Source of the DNA: Balanoglossus misakiensis
Taxonomy: Eukaryota > Hemichordata
Reading direction: 5' to 3'
DNA length: 64,000 nucleotides
NCBI GenBank assembly: GCA_040954595.2
Contig: CM082587.2
Coordinates: 5,704,001 to 5,768,000 of the forward strand
A model generated the notes under the pieces. It was given only the letters and a program-made list of their open reading frames with translations, had not been told where the DNA came from and searched no databases. Below are positions 35,140 to 47,112 of the stretch, piece after piece. Numbering within the stretch: position 1 is the stretch's first letter; the number at the start of each line of letters is the position of its first letter. Both the position numbers and the translations under genes were made by a program.

Positions 35140-35365
35140 TAACATCTGGACTGGACTACTTGGGACCACTGTACATCAATGACACTTCTGGTGTGAGTTA
35201 AGAAAGTCTGGGTATGTCTCCTCACATGTCTAGCTGCAGTAGGCTAAGAGCAATCCACTCGGAGCTGATAAGAGACATGTCAACTGAACAATTTCTTCTG
35301 TTTCTGTGCCTAGACGATTCATCGCTCAACACCAAAATACATAAGGTCAGACTGCTCCACAGTTC

Positions 35366-35423
35366 TTGTATCAAACATAATTCATGGAAAAGGGGCAGCG
35401 AGAGAGAGACTTTGTCCCTTTAA
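35366..35423 (+). mobile_element. Fragment of TTAA-ended TIR family
   Basis: One terminal repeat, matching the right end of the full copy at 11300-11855 and ending GACTTTGTCCCTTTAA. No partner end was found nearby. Confidence 0.6.
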
Positions 35424-36212
35424 AAATTGCTGACAAAACATTTTCCTTTCCGTAAACTAACAGTGCTCTGCCACTACAGTGATTTTTTTTTCTGATAATC
35501 TGCCAGACACACAGGTAGTGTATCTTGACTTGAAAACCACATTTTTGCACCCCTTCCGATTTGGATGCACAGCACCATTCGTGACCTCTGACCGGAGCAG
35601 GCACACTCTCTTTGTATGCGGCAGCGCAGTGTGACCCGAGATAACCCCCGAGGTCACTAGCAAAACCTGTGCGCATGATACATACGATATCACGCCACAG
35701 TCTCTCTCACTGAAGAGAGCAGAACATTTGCTGTTGTGGGTGAACAACCCCTGGAACGCTTGTAAACGGTTGTTCTGGTGAGCTAGATTCGAGTGATCAG
35801 ACCGTCATCGCGTCACTGTAACTGAAATCAGCATCTGAAATCACACTGAATCTGAAATCAACATCAACGGCGTATACCGGTGACCTAGATTTGAAGGTCT
35901 GTGCTGTTAGTGTTACGTCGAACGACCACAGGTCATATGAATCCTACGAGTGTGTCGACCATCTTTCAGGTGGCAATATACTTATGATTGGCAGTTTGTT
36001 GGATTAATTTTTCGCCGACTTCTGTGGACTTGCAGTAGCCTATTGCCAAGCTTTGGGTCTCCGAGGTCACAGACTAGTTTGACAATAACATCTACACACC
36101 CACTCTTTCTCGTTGGACGAGTGTCGTATCGTGGCGCAGTCTTTAATAGAAAGCTGACTGGGGTTGTAAATTCATCTCGGTATCCAAATTCAACGACAAA
36201 CCCTGCAGATCT

Positions 36213-39200
36213 ATGATGGCGTCTCCGAAGAAACGCATTGCCGTCATCGGAGCTGGGGTTTCCGGACTGGCCGCCATTAAAGCCTGCATTGAGGAATGTC
36301 TGGAGCCTGTTTGCTTTGAAAGACACGACCAGTTAGGTATGGTTATTTATGGAACAAGCCTTGAACAATCACGTCAACTGTAGACACGAACCGCGGTGTG
36401 GGTCGTGGATCTCGCCCCATGGCTCATGAATTATCTATCGATTAAATATCTATTTGACCAATCACATCCAGGCATGCAAGAAATTGGCAACACACGTGGG
36501 CCTACGCGTTGTCAATAGCAAAGAAAATAGAAATGTGGCTTCTATAGATCTACAAACACATGTTCACTAACTACAATTCCATCTATGCTATACTATACTC
36601 TTACTTTGTTTGGCAGGTGGTCTGTGGTATTACACTGATGAACTGAGACCAGGACAAGTTGCTTCCACGTACCGGTCCGTCATCACCAACCAGTCCAAGG
36701 AGATGTTGGCCTTCTCCGACTTCCCACTACCGAAAGAAACCCCCGTATTTCCATCTCGAGAGAGGGTTCACCAGTACATCCGCGACTACGCCGATCACTT
36801 CGGACTCCACGAGTACGTCCGTTACAACACCGACGTCTGCAGTATAGACAGAGCCAAGGATTATGCCACGACCGGCAGGTGGGAAGTTCGTTATCGGGGA
36901 GGCGGACAGGGAGACCGGCGGTCCGAAGTGTTCGACGGCGTCATGGTGTGTTCCGGCGGGTTTGGTGACACCTACATACCCGAGATACCCGGACGCGAGG
37001 ATTTCGAGGGGCGCACTATTCACTCGAATGTCTATCGAGAGCCAGGCCCCTTCACTGGGAGACGTGTTATCGTCGTTGGTAAGTGTAAATTTGGACAACA
37101 GGATGAATGTTCAGTAGTGACTGATGAGTTATTCAAGTAGCCCCCACCCCCCTACTTTACTCTACCAGTCATGGCTTTCCATAGTGAAGGCTATAAATAC
37201 TGATTACTAACCTGGTAGATGCTACGGTGTCTTTTCTGGGCCACAGAGATTGAGGCTGGGATGAGTCGTACGTCAGTCCGTGTTGTTCTGATGCATGGTC
37301 GTGGGGAAAACGTGGGCGAACCAGTCGCACATGCGCAGGGCATTACGTAGTGCATTACGTCAGAAACGTCCCACCACGCCACCAACGACCAGAAGCCCAC
37401 AAATTACTAATATTACTAACGGAGTCGTATTGTACCACAGTTTGTTTCGGAAACACTCTAACAATGCTGTTGGATTGCATGTGATGAATGGCAGTTTATG
37501 CCCTTATGATATTCCATACTGAACGACCGGAATGTTTTACACGTGTCTTTCAGGGGCGTCTCATACGGCGGGAGAGGTATCATGCGAACTTGGACGCAAT
37601 TACTGCGAAAAGGTAATGGCTATGCTGTGTGTGTACTGACCGGTAGTCGTACGCAAATATTACCTCGAGTTAGAACGACGCAAAATAATAAATATGAATA
37701 AAGTTAACCTACTTGTACATTTAGGGGATTTTCTTTCGGTGAAAGGATTATTGTTTGTTTGCACAGGTGTACCTAAGCATTCGCAATGGAACCAACGTCT
37801 CTCCACGTATGACGAAACAAGGCCTACCTGTTTGCATGACCGCGTTCAAAAGGGCTCACTTAACCTTCCTGTCTGGCGTTCGCCGAAGACTTATGGAGGA
37901 GCACAGGAAATCTCGCGTCCCAGACTATCATTGGTTCGGATTAGCTGTAAGTGTAATACTCAGCTTTCACTCGTTCGACATTATTGCCAGGAGACGGTGA
38001 TAGGATATCAAGCAAAATCTCGAACATTGTTGGCCTAACTCATCTGACTAAATGTTTCTCAATATTTGTAACATATAATGCCCGGAGACCGCCAGATTTT
38101 ATCGACTGAACGTTAGCCATCCCAGTTTTGCAGACAGCTCACGCAAGCGCCATAATTCGTATTCATTTTAGGCACAGACTTCCGGACAAGGGGTTAGCGG
38201 TATGAGCAACGACGAGATTCAAGACAGCATAACCTCTGGTCAAGTAACTGTCATACCCGAAATCGTACGATTTACAAAAACTGGAGTGGTTTTGTCCGAT
38301 GGAAGTTGTATCGAAGGCGTCGATGATGTAATATTTGCGACCGGCTTCGTGATCAGCTATAAAATGTTGAACGAGTCAATTATATTCGGTAAGTAGTCTT
38401 GGCCCTTGGACACAGACTACGGTCTAATCACCCCGGCCCGTTTCTTTTCCATAAATTCGATTTGTATGGCCATTCAAATTCGTTCATGCTAGCAATATTT
38501 CAACCAACCAATCGCTCGCTTCATGTTTCAACCGTTTCCATACAGATGCCGATGGCTCCGGTTTCTTGAAACTCTACAAGTACATACTGCCGGCGGGTTT
38601 AGAACAACCGACTCTAACTGTCGTCGGAGTGTTGGAAACGCTAATTCCCACGACGTTCAATACGTTGGAGATGCAGTCCCGTTGGTCAGCACGGCTGCTC
38701 AGCGGCAAAATGAGCGCCCCAAGCAAACAGCAAATGCTGAAGGACATCCGACGAAGACCGCTCATAGATAGGCACTATCAGGTGGTAAGTGCAGTAGTAC
38801 TTTTGGTACCCAAGCCAGCGATTGTAGAACTGTACAGTAACTCGGGATACAGGTGAAGGAGATGAAGTATCGTTCTACGATTCTCTCGTGTTCAGGATGC
38901 TTCGTAATGGGAGACACACTCAAGACGTTTTGTTTTCTTTTGTTTTGTTAACTTTTGTTTTGTTTGCCACTTCAAAATTTTCCGTAACAATTTTTACATG
39001 TTAATTTTGTACGCTGTTTTCTCTCTAATCTGTTTACGTATACTGTCTCATGTTGTACTTGTGTATGCCTTCACAGATCGTCGGCACACTTTATCAGGAT
39101 GAGTTGGCCAGGGACATCGGTGTTCTGCCAAGCATCTGGGGGCTGCTGTTCAGAGATCCCAAACTGGCGTACGCCTTCTACTTCGAACCGCCCGTGGGCG

Positions 39201-39415
39201 CGTGGTACCGCCTGCAAGGGACGGGCAGCTGGGGCGGGGCGCGGAGTGCCATCTTCAGCGTGTGGGAGAACACGCTCTATGCGATGAATCCGCGGCGAAG
39301 AAACGTGAGAAAAGTCGTGGGACGGAAGAAGGGCTTCTTGTGGTCTGCAATTTTGGGCGTGGGTCTAGTGGTGGCTCTGTATACGCAACGGCGTCATTTC
39401 AGTTGCAAGCACTGA
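36213..39415 (+). CDS. Flavin-containing monooxygenase, complete seven-exon gene
   Basis: An FAD- and NADPH-dependent enzyme that oxygenates soft nucleophiles (N, S) of xenobiotics and metabolites, normally ER-anchored. Exons: 36213-36336, 36617-37078, 37554-37612, 37767-37946, 38172-38388, 38546-38784, 39077-39415; total 1,620 nt, 539 residues, phase-consistent. FAD-binding GAGVSG is at 13-18, the FMO fingerprint [11 protein letters not shown] near 169-179, and FATGF near 329-333. A hydrophobic C-terminal segment ([15 protein letters not shown], about 515-530) resembles the tail anchor of vertebrate FMOs. Length is typical for FMO. The NADPH motif expected as GxGxSG near 192-206 instead reads GGASHTAGE, split by an intron, which is unusual. 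The first of two adjacent ATGs is used; the second starts MASPKK. The paralogue class (FMO1-5) cannot be assigned. The end of exon 6 could also be 38781. Confidence 0.9.
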
Positions 39416-39965
39416 GCACGAACTAGCCGTTGGAAAAAGCGCTATTCGTGCGTGATAGACACACCGTACAGCATACGACCGAACCAAGACTGTCACCAGA
39501 ATGAAAAAAAATGAAAAATGCATGTATTGCCCAAAACCAATCACTATTCTCTTTACTCTTTACTTATCATGTGTTCTAAACGAGATGAGATAATCACCAT
39601 TAAAATTGCAACCACTTTTACATTATGATATAAATGTCTAGGTGTCATGTTATAGCGCTTATATTTAGCAAGGCCAATATGCACGTACGTAGGCCCTAGC
39701 CTCGCTTTGATACAGCATCGGGGAGGGGGGGGAGTGGTCTCCTGTTTCATAAGTCAGGTCCATGACATATGTACCGACATCTGTGATTGGTAGATCTGGT
39801 AATCTTAGGTCCACTTGCGGCACGCTGATTGGAGGGACATTATGTGTTAGTGAACACTGGATGACCAGACCTACACATTAACCAATCGGGGAGCTGTAAA
39901 GTGAATAATGCATAGTAATAAGACCTAACCTACAAGGTCTGGTGAATAATACATAGTAATAATAT
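39416..39965. other. FMO 3' flank
   Basis: No gene seen. ATTAAA near 39600 is a possible weak poly(A) signal. A 22-bp unit GTGAATAATRCATAGTAATA occurs twice (about 39901 and 39942) immediately before a TIR element. Confidence 0.5.
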
Positions 39966-41178
39966 TTTTTCCGACAAACTCTCATTGCAAGGTTAGGTTT
40001 CGTTTCCAATAGCCGTCTTCTGTTCTGAAAAGTATTATTATTATCGTCGAGCCGTTCCAGAAGATTTTTGAGGATCCAACAATAGCGGGTGTTGCCATTA
40101 TTCATTGGTATTAGGGACCGTTCAGTTTTTACGGCCAAGGGGGGGGGGGGCGGCAAGTTTGTGTCATCGGTTCTCAAAATCAGGCCGACCCCCCCCCCCC
40201 CTTCACCCAGGACCAAAAAACGATGACCCCCCCCCCTTTGACAGACCCAAAAATATGATGACCCCCCCCCACGCCCAAAACATTCGCCGTCCTGATCCTA
40301 TGTACACTGTATGCAATAAAGGGAATGAGGCTCCTCACACCTCAATTATATATTTCTTAAAGTATTGTTGAAGTATATAATAGCATATCGTTGCAATAAA
40401 GAAATCTATGAACAAATTAAAATGACAAGTCAATCCAATAGTTGCTAGAATCGGTAAAACAAGAAAAGTGGCGGGGGTGTCCCCCTCCCACATAAGAAAA
40501 TTTTGTAAAATACGGTGCTCAAAGTTGCAATTTAATGAACTCAAAAGCAAATTATCTCAATGTTTGGGAGGACCAATTTTACTTTTTGCCACTCCACTCA
40601 AAGTTAGAATTTGGCGTCATCTTGTCATTAAAACTTCTAGTATATAGAAGATGCAGCGCGAAACTATCAGTTATGCAAAATGGTTTAAACAATTATTCTC
40701 CTTTATGTTTTCACTTTGTTAAATATTATCATCGGTGGGGTTGGGGTGGCAAGCACTCTGCCCTGGTACACTAGACAAACCAGCAAAAAATGAAATGTGG
40801 CGGAGAATGAAGGGGCTGGGTGTGGGCGTTAGAAAATTTTGTAAAATAAAGGGTGCGAAACTGCAATTTTGTGGACTCAAAAGCAAAAGTTCGGTGGCAA
40901 AAGTATGTGACCCCCCCTAAACGTTTAAAAAAAACAGATGACCCCCCCCCCCCCTTGTGGACTTCAAAATTTAAGTGACCCCCCCCCCTGGATTTTGCCG
41001 CCCCCCCGGCCGTAAAAACTGAACGGTCCCTAATACCATTGAATAATGGCAACACCCGCTATTGTTGGATCCTCAAAAATCTTCTGGAACGGCTCGACGA
41101 TAATAATAATACTTTTCAGAACAGAAGACGGCTATTGGAAACGAAACCTGACCTTGCAATGAGAGTTCGTCGGAAAAA
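39966..41178. mobile_element. Non-autonomous TIR element with about 170-bp arms
   Basis: The arm 39966-40137 is nearly the exact reverse complement of 41008-41178; both contain CAACACCCGCTATTGTTGGA and its complement. The element is about 1.2 kb and encodes no recognisable transposase. The interior holds poly-C-rich degenerate repeats (about 40141-40275 and 40905-41000) around an AT-rich core. Long inverted arms with a variable interior suggest a foldback or MITE-like DNA transposon. No clear target-site duplication could be fixed because both tips end in A/T runs. Confidence 0.75.
40141..40275. repeat. Poly-C minisatellite inside the TIR element
   Basis: Several degenerate units of the form AAAA...GATGACCCCCCC, with runs of 8-13 C. 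A second block of the same type lies at about 40905-40990. The left block also begins with a G run, mirroring the right arm's C run. Confidence 0.6.
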
Positions 41179-41871
41179 AAAAACGTTTGGAGGAATAGAG
41201 TGTCTCGGTAGATGTCTACATTACAATGCTATGGGTCTTCAGGTACTTTCCCCCAGTCGTCCCACAATGCAACACGGTTTTCAAGATGGTGGTTAATACA
41301 GCTTTGTAATGTAGGTCATTTTGAAAAAGGACTACTAGAACGGGAATGTTTGAAGTTGATGCACTGCGTATTGTACTCCGAACGATACCACTCTTAGCGC
41401 CGTTGCTATGGAAGCTGTTGTGAGGAAAAGTAAATGCCACAAAAACGTGAGTTGACCTTATCTCTTTTTGTCATTTGCACTGGTCTGTTGCCAACAGAGA
41501 AGGGTGATACAAGACAGTAATACAGATATGTCCGCCATTTCACAACAACACACGGCCACAGCCCTCCCTCTTGTGATGCAGAGACTGTGACACAGCCAAG
41601 CTATGGCATGGCTACTGACCCGCAGCAAAATCGAAATGATATTCGAATGAATTATTCAAGTATGTTCCGATATATTTGCGGCGAATATCCTTTCGAGTTT
41701 GATTCTACATTGAGTGCAACTGAGGTCAACATTTTCAAAGCAACTGCAAATCAATTGTTTTGTGTGGAATAGGGATGCTAGTCCTGCCATTCCATGTGAT
41801 TGTCAAAATATAACATCCTGATACACGTGTCATTACCTTCTGAGCAGGACTGTCATACAATTTTCTTACAG

Positions 41872-43377
41872 ATCACAAATTGTTGTACAACCAGACTGTT
41901 TGGCCAAGACCAGGCGCCAAACAAACCAGTTGTGGGATGCAGGCTGTTACTTCTATCGTGTTTCTTATTATTGGCAATAGCGGGGACACTGCCTTGGAAC
42001 TCTAGCATGGAAACAGCACCAGGATGGTATATTCCAGCGCATAAGAATGTAACACGGGACCATTTCAATGGAAATTCGCTGAACTGGTCTTTGGTTGAGG
42101 AGAACGTGAACGCTTATAAGTCACGTGCACTCGACGTGGAGTCTGACTTGAAAGCTTTGATGGGCAAGTGGAACGTGAACGAAGGGATGGTGGATCGAGC
42201 GTTGGTTCGCGTGACGTCAACTGAAATAATCAGCCGAAAGTTTCTGGAGGCGATAATCAACGGCAAAGAGCTGGTTATCGGTATAGCCGGCGGGTCCATA
42301 TCGACCGCAACGGCCGTCGGCAAACGGCACCTCTACGTCACCACACTGGCCGACATGCTGCGCAAGTTACTCGGCACCGACGTCACCGTACAAAATGCCG
42401 CCGTAGGGGCGACGCCCACGACCTTCGCCCTCTACTGCCTGGACGAGTACCTCGATCTCGAGCGCGTGGACATCCTGCTCTGGGAGTTTGCCGTCAATGA
42501 TTTCTCGATGGATGTCGGGTGCTCACCACAGGACGCGTTCACGAGGAAAATGAAACAACACCGCAGTCTCCAGCTCGTGTACGTTAACCTCTTTTTGGGC
42601 AGAAATCTGAGGTCCAAAAAATGCAGAAACAATGGCTATATTTGCAGCAGGCCATTGAGTGAACAACACGACATACCTTCTCTTAATCTTGGAAACGTCG
42701 TCTGTGACTTGGTCAACGGTGGCGATTACAAAGATTTTGTAAGTCCCTTAGATGGAAACCACCCAAGCATAAAAGTACATGACATGGTGGCCTTAATTTT
42801 AATGCGACTTTTTATAAGCGCTTTCGATCAGAAAATGTTTCATTTGGAAAACATGATCAAAACTAGAAATGCAAGTCTTAATTTCCAAACTCTCCTGTCT
42901 CCAGTAACGGATGTAACGGAACATCCTCGATCTCAAAACAGCACTATGAAATCATTCTGTTATTCAACGTCCTTGGCCGAAACAGACAACAGGCGCCCAT
43001 TGAAACCAATACTAAATCAAAATTGGAAACTTACAACGCAAAATAATACATTGCTCCGTGTGGACAAAAAGCAGTACTGGGCCTCTCAAGAACCAAATAG
43101 TACCATTGTATTCCGAATTAACATTGATGACACTGAAAACAGCAGATACCAATTGAAAATCGTGAGCTTGGCTTGTAAGACATGCGGCGAGGTATACGTT
43201 TGGCTGGATGCAGACGTGGAAAACAAAACACTGTTGTCGACAGGGTTTACATTTGGGTTCTGTAGAATCTATCCGGTTATGGATGGAGTGAAAACAGGCA
43301 ACCACACAGTCAGTATCCAGGCAACTGCAGGAACTGTCCAAATAGTTGCCGTAATCGCCGTAAATGAACAAAAATAA
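41872..43377 (+). CDS. Membrane-linked SGNH/GDSL-type esterase, 5' end unresolved
   Basis: SGNH hydrolases cleave ester groups on lipids or glycans. All four blocks are visible: GGS with the presumed nucleophile Ser (codon at 42295), VGATPTT (Gly), FAVND (Asn, about 42490) and DGNHPS (Asp/His, about 42751). The Ser block is GGS rather than GDS. An N-terminal hydrophobic stretch (LLLLSCFLLLAIAG, about 41944-41985) would be a signal anchor. A C-terminal region of about 180 residues looks beta-rich, with several N-x-S/T sites. The frame is open from a possible acceptor TCTTACAG (41864-41871), but there is no ATG before 42007, which lies after the hydrophobic stretch. Either an upstream exon supplies the start or translation begins at 42007 without the anchor. 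Candidate upstream ATGs gave the wrong phase. The second half is more AT-rich than the first. Family assignment is firmer than the gene model. Confidence 0.75.
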   Translation: MTNCCTTRLFGQDQAPNKPVVGCRLLLLSCFLLLAIAGTLPWNSSMETAPGWYIPAHKNVTRDHFNGNSLNWSLVEENVNAYKSRALDVESDLKALMGKWNVNEGMVDRALVRVTSTEIISRKFLEAIINGKELVIGIAGGSISTATAVGKRHLYVTTLADMLRKLLGTDVTVQNAAVGATPTTFALYCLDEYLDLERVDILLWEFAVNDFSMDVGCSPQDAFTRKMKQHRSLQLVYVNLFLGRNLRSKKCRNNGYICSRPLSEQHDIPSLNLGNVVCDLVNGGDYKDFVSPLDGNHPSIKVHDMVALILMRLFISAFDQKMFHLENMIKTRNASLNFQTLLSPVTDVTEHPRSQNSTMKSFCYSTSLAETDNRRPLKPILNQNWKLTTQNNTLLRVDKKQYWASQEPNSTIVFRINIDDTENSRYQLKIVSLACKTCGEVYVWLDADVENKTLLSTGFTFGFCRIYPVMDGVKTGNHTVSIQATAGTVQIVAVIAVNEQK

Positions 43378-46316
43378 TCACTGTTGTACGGCTATACCTT
43401 AGCAAGTTAAAATTTTATTGTTTTTCTGTACAAGCATATTTTGTAAATTCCATTAATCGCATCAAAGAATTCACTATAAAATTTTTCATTAAAATTTGAA
43501 ATAGGTTCATTGAGACTGATAAAATGTATTGTAGTCGATCGAAATATCTATCTATATACAAGGAACTATATACAGGAAATGGACAAAAAGACTAACATAC
43601 TGGCTCATTCACTTGTTCAGCATGGACTTATAATAGAAATGATGATACAGGACCTATCGGTATCACATCTGACTAAATTTGGAGCAGTCATTCTGGGTGT
43701 TTAACCATCTGGACATGATACTCTCCGTTGACAAAATATAATATTCGCAGAAAGGACACATAACTCGATTCTTCACGACACCCAGTTACCGTGTTGTCGC
43801 TTTGGAAATCTACGCCTGGGACATGAAAATACATCACAGCGCAAATGCGGACAAATACCATTAATCAGAACTGACTACCAATTGGACTATTGCTACTGTT
43901 TGCTAATACTTCAAAGTCAACTTTCGTCGAATAACATAAGATACACTGCAGGATCAGCAGCAGCAGCCAAACATTATTATCAACGACCTAATAAGTAATT
44001 CAACAATGAACTTACTTTATAATTATCACTGTCTAAGCTAACAGCTGGACACTATGAGCTTAAGTGTGAATTTCAGAAGCTTGCGGACCATGGGATGTTA
44101 TCTCACACATATGAATGTGAATGAATATTCATCACATACAATTTTGAAGTATTTTTATCTACTGCGATTTGTAACTTGGAGAGCATTTGATGAGATCTTT
44201 ACAAAATGTAGTGCTACGAGGAGAATCATTAGAAATTATTCATGTAGTAGAATTGACCAAAGGGACAAAATACACATTGGCTGTAAATGCACAATTTACT
44301 CAGTGTATAAAACTTGAATTTATGTGGATTCCACTAAATCAAATGTGTATAGAATTTGAAAGGCGGTCTAAACTTGACTGAAGTAAGAACTTTCGAAAAT
44401 TCACGCTTAGTAAACTGTGTAGAGTTCATTCATAACAAGTGTATTGACCTGGTAAAGAATATATCATGTTTAAAGTGATCATTCACACATTAACAAAAGA
44501 TATGTTCATGTTATATTGAAATTACCGATATTATCTCAGAGTCATTGTTTTGCTCTTAAACTCTTCTGTAAAATCAGTGAGACTGAAGAAAATACTAAAG
44601 AAATTAACAAATGAAAATAATTAAACATATTTGCATCACCTCTCGGGACAAATAAATTACATGAATAGCTGGTATATTAAAATAAAGAAATAACGAGACA
44701 GCATAACAGCTTATTCTATTGCTTGTAAGTTGTACACATAATTTCTGTAATCTTTTTAAAAAAATGTGACTTTTGTCAAATATGAACACTCGCATTCATG
44801 TATGAAATAGGCTTGTCATGTGACACAAGGTCATTGTGTTCAAAATGGACGGCAGATAAGTTAAAATGGTGTTCATTTGCACAAAAATTCACAGGACACG
44901 ATTTTCTCTCTCTCAAAAGTCGGATGGCATGATATGTTGTTGCAGCGGCACATTCTGGTGACTTCAACTGTCTGCTGTCACAGTGTGTGTGTTAGCTTTG
45001 GCCTTGGCTGCATTCAGTTGGACGGATCTGCAATAGGGAGTAAAAGTGAGTTATATTATTAAACCGTGCAAAAAGAACATTTCTGCACCATCAAAGTCGA
45101 GAACAAATGTAGCCCTTTATTCGAGTTATTTATGCTATGTCATGTAGATGTGCACCCATCAGCTGTATTTGATGAAAATTTGAGGTCAATCGATCAAGCT
45201 GTTGGGAGGAATTACACGTGACCACAAGTGCAGATGCATCGCAAAGGTGTAAAATGTATTAAACACACTGATTCTTTTGTCCATAATTATCAAAGCTGGA
45301 GTTGCTAAACCCTCTCCTTTCACACTGGCGAGAGTGTCATTAAAGGAATTTAAACGTACTGCAGACAATGGCTTGTTCTGCACAGTTACCCAACAGCTTT
45401 GACAATTATAGACCACGGGTGATGTTAACCTGCAGTTTACAGATTCACTACTGGAAACAAAAGTTAGAGTGCAAACGTGTGGGAATGTGTTCAGTAGCCG
45501 AAATTACTTCTGAAAAATCACAAGGAGACACAGTGGATGTACACATACATCAGCAAAGAAGTCCATATTGTCACGCAATAAGATCACACTCACAATGCCA
45601 TACCACGTATTACAGATGGTGTAACTACAACCATATGGGCAGGATGTCTCTATCTCTTTACAGACTATGAATACACACGCAATTGTGCATATAATCATCT
45701 GGAATTATGCATACTTATAAATTTACAATGATCTGAAATGATTAGGCTGAAAACATTTAGTTTTTTTTTAAACTCCCGTCATTAAGGTTTTCTTTGATAA
45801 TCACAGAGCAGAGCAGTGAATAATCAAAGTTACAAGTATTTTTGTAAATAAAGAGCAAAATCAAGCCAGGACAACAGCACAAACATATGACACTTAGATA
45901 ACTATCAAAACTTGATTCCAACCCATCAATAACATTCTACCAAAATAAGGTTACCCTTACTGTTTGTTTAAAACCATGGTCAAATGACTTCTGATATCCA
46001 CAATTGGCAAAAGGGGAAACGCAGGCATTTTGATGGGGAAAAAAATAAAATCGAGTTACAAATTCTGGCTCCTTTATAGGAAGACAAATCACATGACAAA
46101 TATCTGTCATTAATCAATGTAAACTAATATATTCAATCAAATTTATCCATTCACGACATTACAAGCAACTTCTTGCACAAGTATAAAATATTAATTACTA
46201 AGCCTTTTTTTTACACAGTAATGGCATTTGGGGGGAAAAATGATGGAATGTTTGTAATCTTATATATCATTTAGCTGTGATTGAAATATTTTTTTTCTTT
46301 CTTCTGTTCATTGCAA
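43378..46316. other. Intergenic DNA between convergent genes
   Basis: AT-rich, with no supported coding region or RNA gene. The esterase gene ends at 43377 on plus. The ARM-FN3 gene ends at 47113 on minus, and its nearest AATAAA in minus sense is at 46317-46322. Confidence 0.5.
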
Positions 46317-47112
46317 TTTATTGCAATCAATGTAAAATAAATTATATTATACTGGTATTGTATAAATCTCACATATGAGATGAAATTTGGGAACAGACAC
46401 AACACGGCCACGTGACAACTTCAAATGCCCAAGTTGAAACAGACTCCCAGCGGTCATGATTCAGAAAGCTTGGGTTCAAATGCGAGCAATTTTTAATACA
46501 CAGCATAATCAACGTCAAACTCGGCAGTAAGGGGTCAAACCAGGGTAGGATTCTGAGACTTCTAAAGGGGTGCAGAAGGAGTGCCACGCACCACAAATAT
46601 CTTGCTGACCAGAAACAAACCACTCCAAACCCATTTTAGTTGATTTCGTACTCAAGAATACCGACCTGGAAGTTTATCTAAATGCACTCTCTTTTTACCC
46701 ATGCCCGGCGGCGCCGCAATTGTGTCATATATGAAGGTTTTGTTGTACAGGAAGTTTCTATGATTTGATGACAGTATTGAACTAAGTCTATATGAGATGG
46801 GAGAAAATGACAGGAACTCAGTTTAATTAACGACGTCATCTGATCATCATCCTTTCAAGTGAAACAGCAAAACCGTGTTAAAGTAGAAACCCACACATAT
46901 GAGCAATCACACCATCTAAATAACTCTCAAATGCTTTATACCCTCATCACAGCAGCTTTTTCACTCTCGAACTTTGGTTCAACCCATTGTTTTTCTACGT
47001 GATCGGTTGTCCCATAAACAGGGCAAAGGGGTGGAAGGGTTCAACCTGTTAATGCACTCGGAAACATTAATCGGTGCATTTATCGGTGTATGCCAAGTTG
47101 TTCACAGTTAAC
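46317..47112 (-). other. Probable 3' UTR of the ARM-FN3 gene
   Basis: Non-coding stretch between the TAA at 47113-47115 (minus) and the first good minus-strand AATAAA at 46322-46317. If the GTAAGT overlapping the stop is used as a donor instead, part of this would be intron. Confidence 0.4.

Larger units (their letters stand above)
34500..36212. other. TRIM-NHL 3' flank and FMO upstream region
   Basis: AT-rich sequence with an ATT-rich tract (34796-34868), AATAAA signals at 34952, 35108 and 35127, a fragment of the TTAA-ended TIR family (35366-35423), and the presumed 5' leader of the FMO gene from about 35.9 kb. No coding region is supported. Confidence 0.5.

Noticed and set aside
41434-41772. 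Possible first exon(s) of the esterase (ATGCCACAAAAAC before GTGAGT; ATGAATTATTCAA before GTATGT)
   Set aside because: Both donors end in phase 1, while the acceptors at 41847 and 41871 need phase 0.
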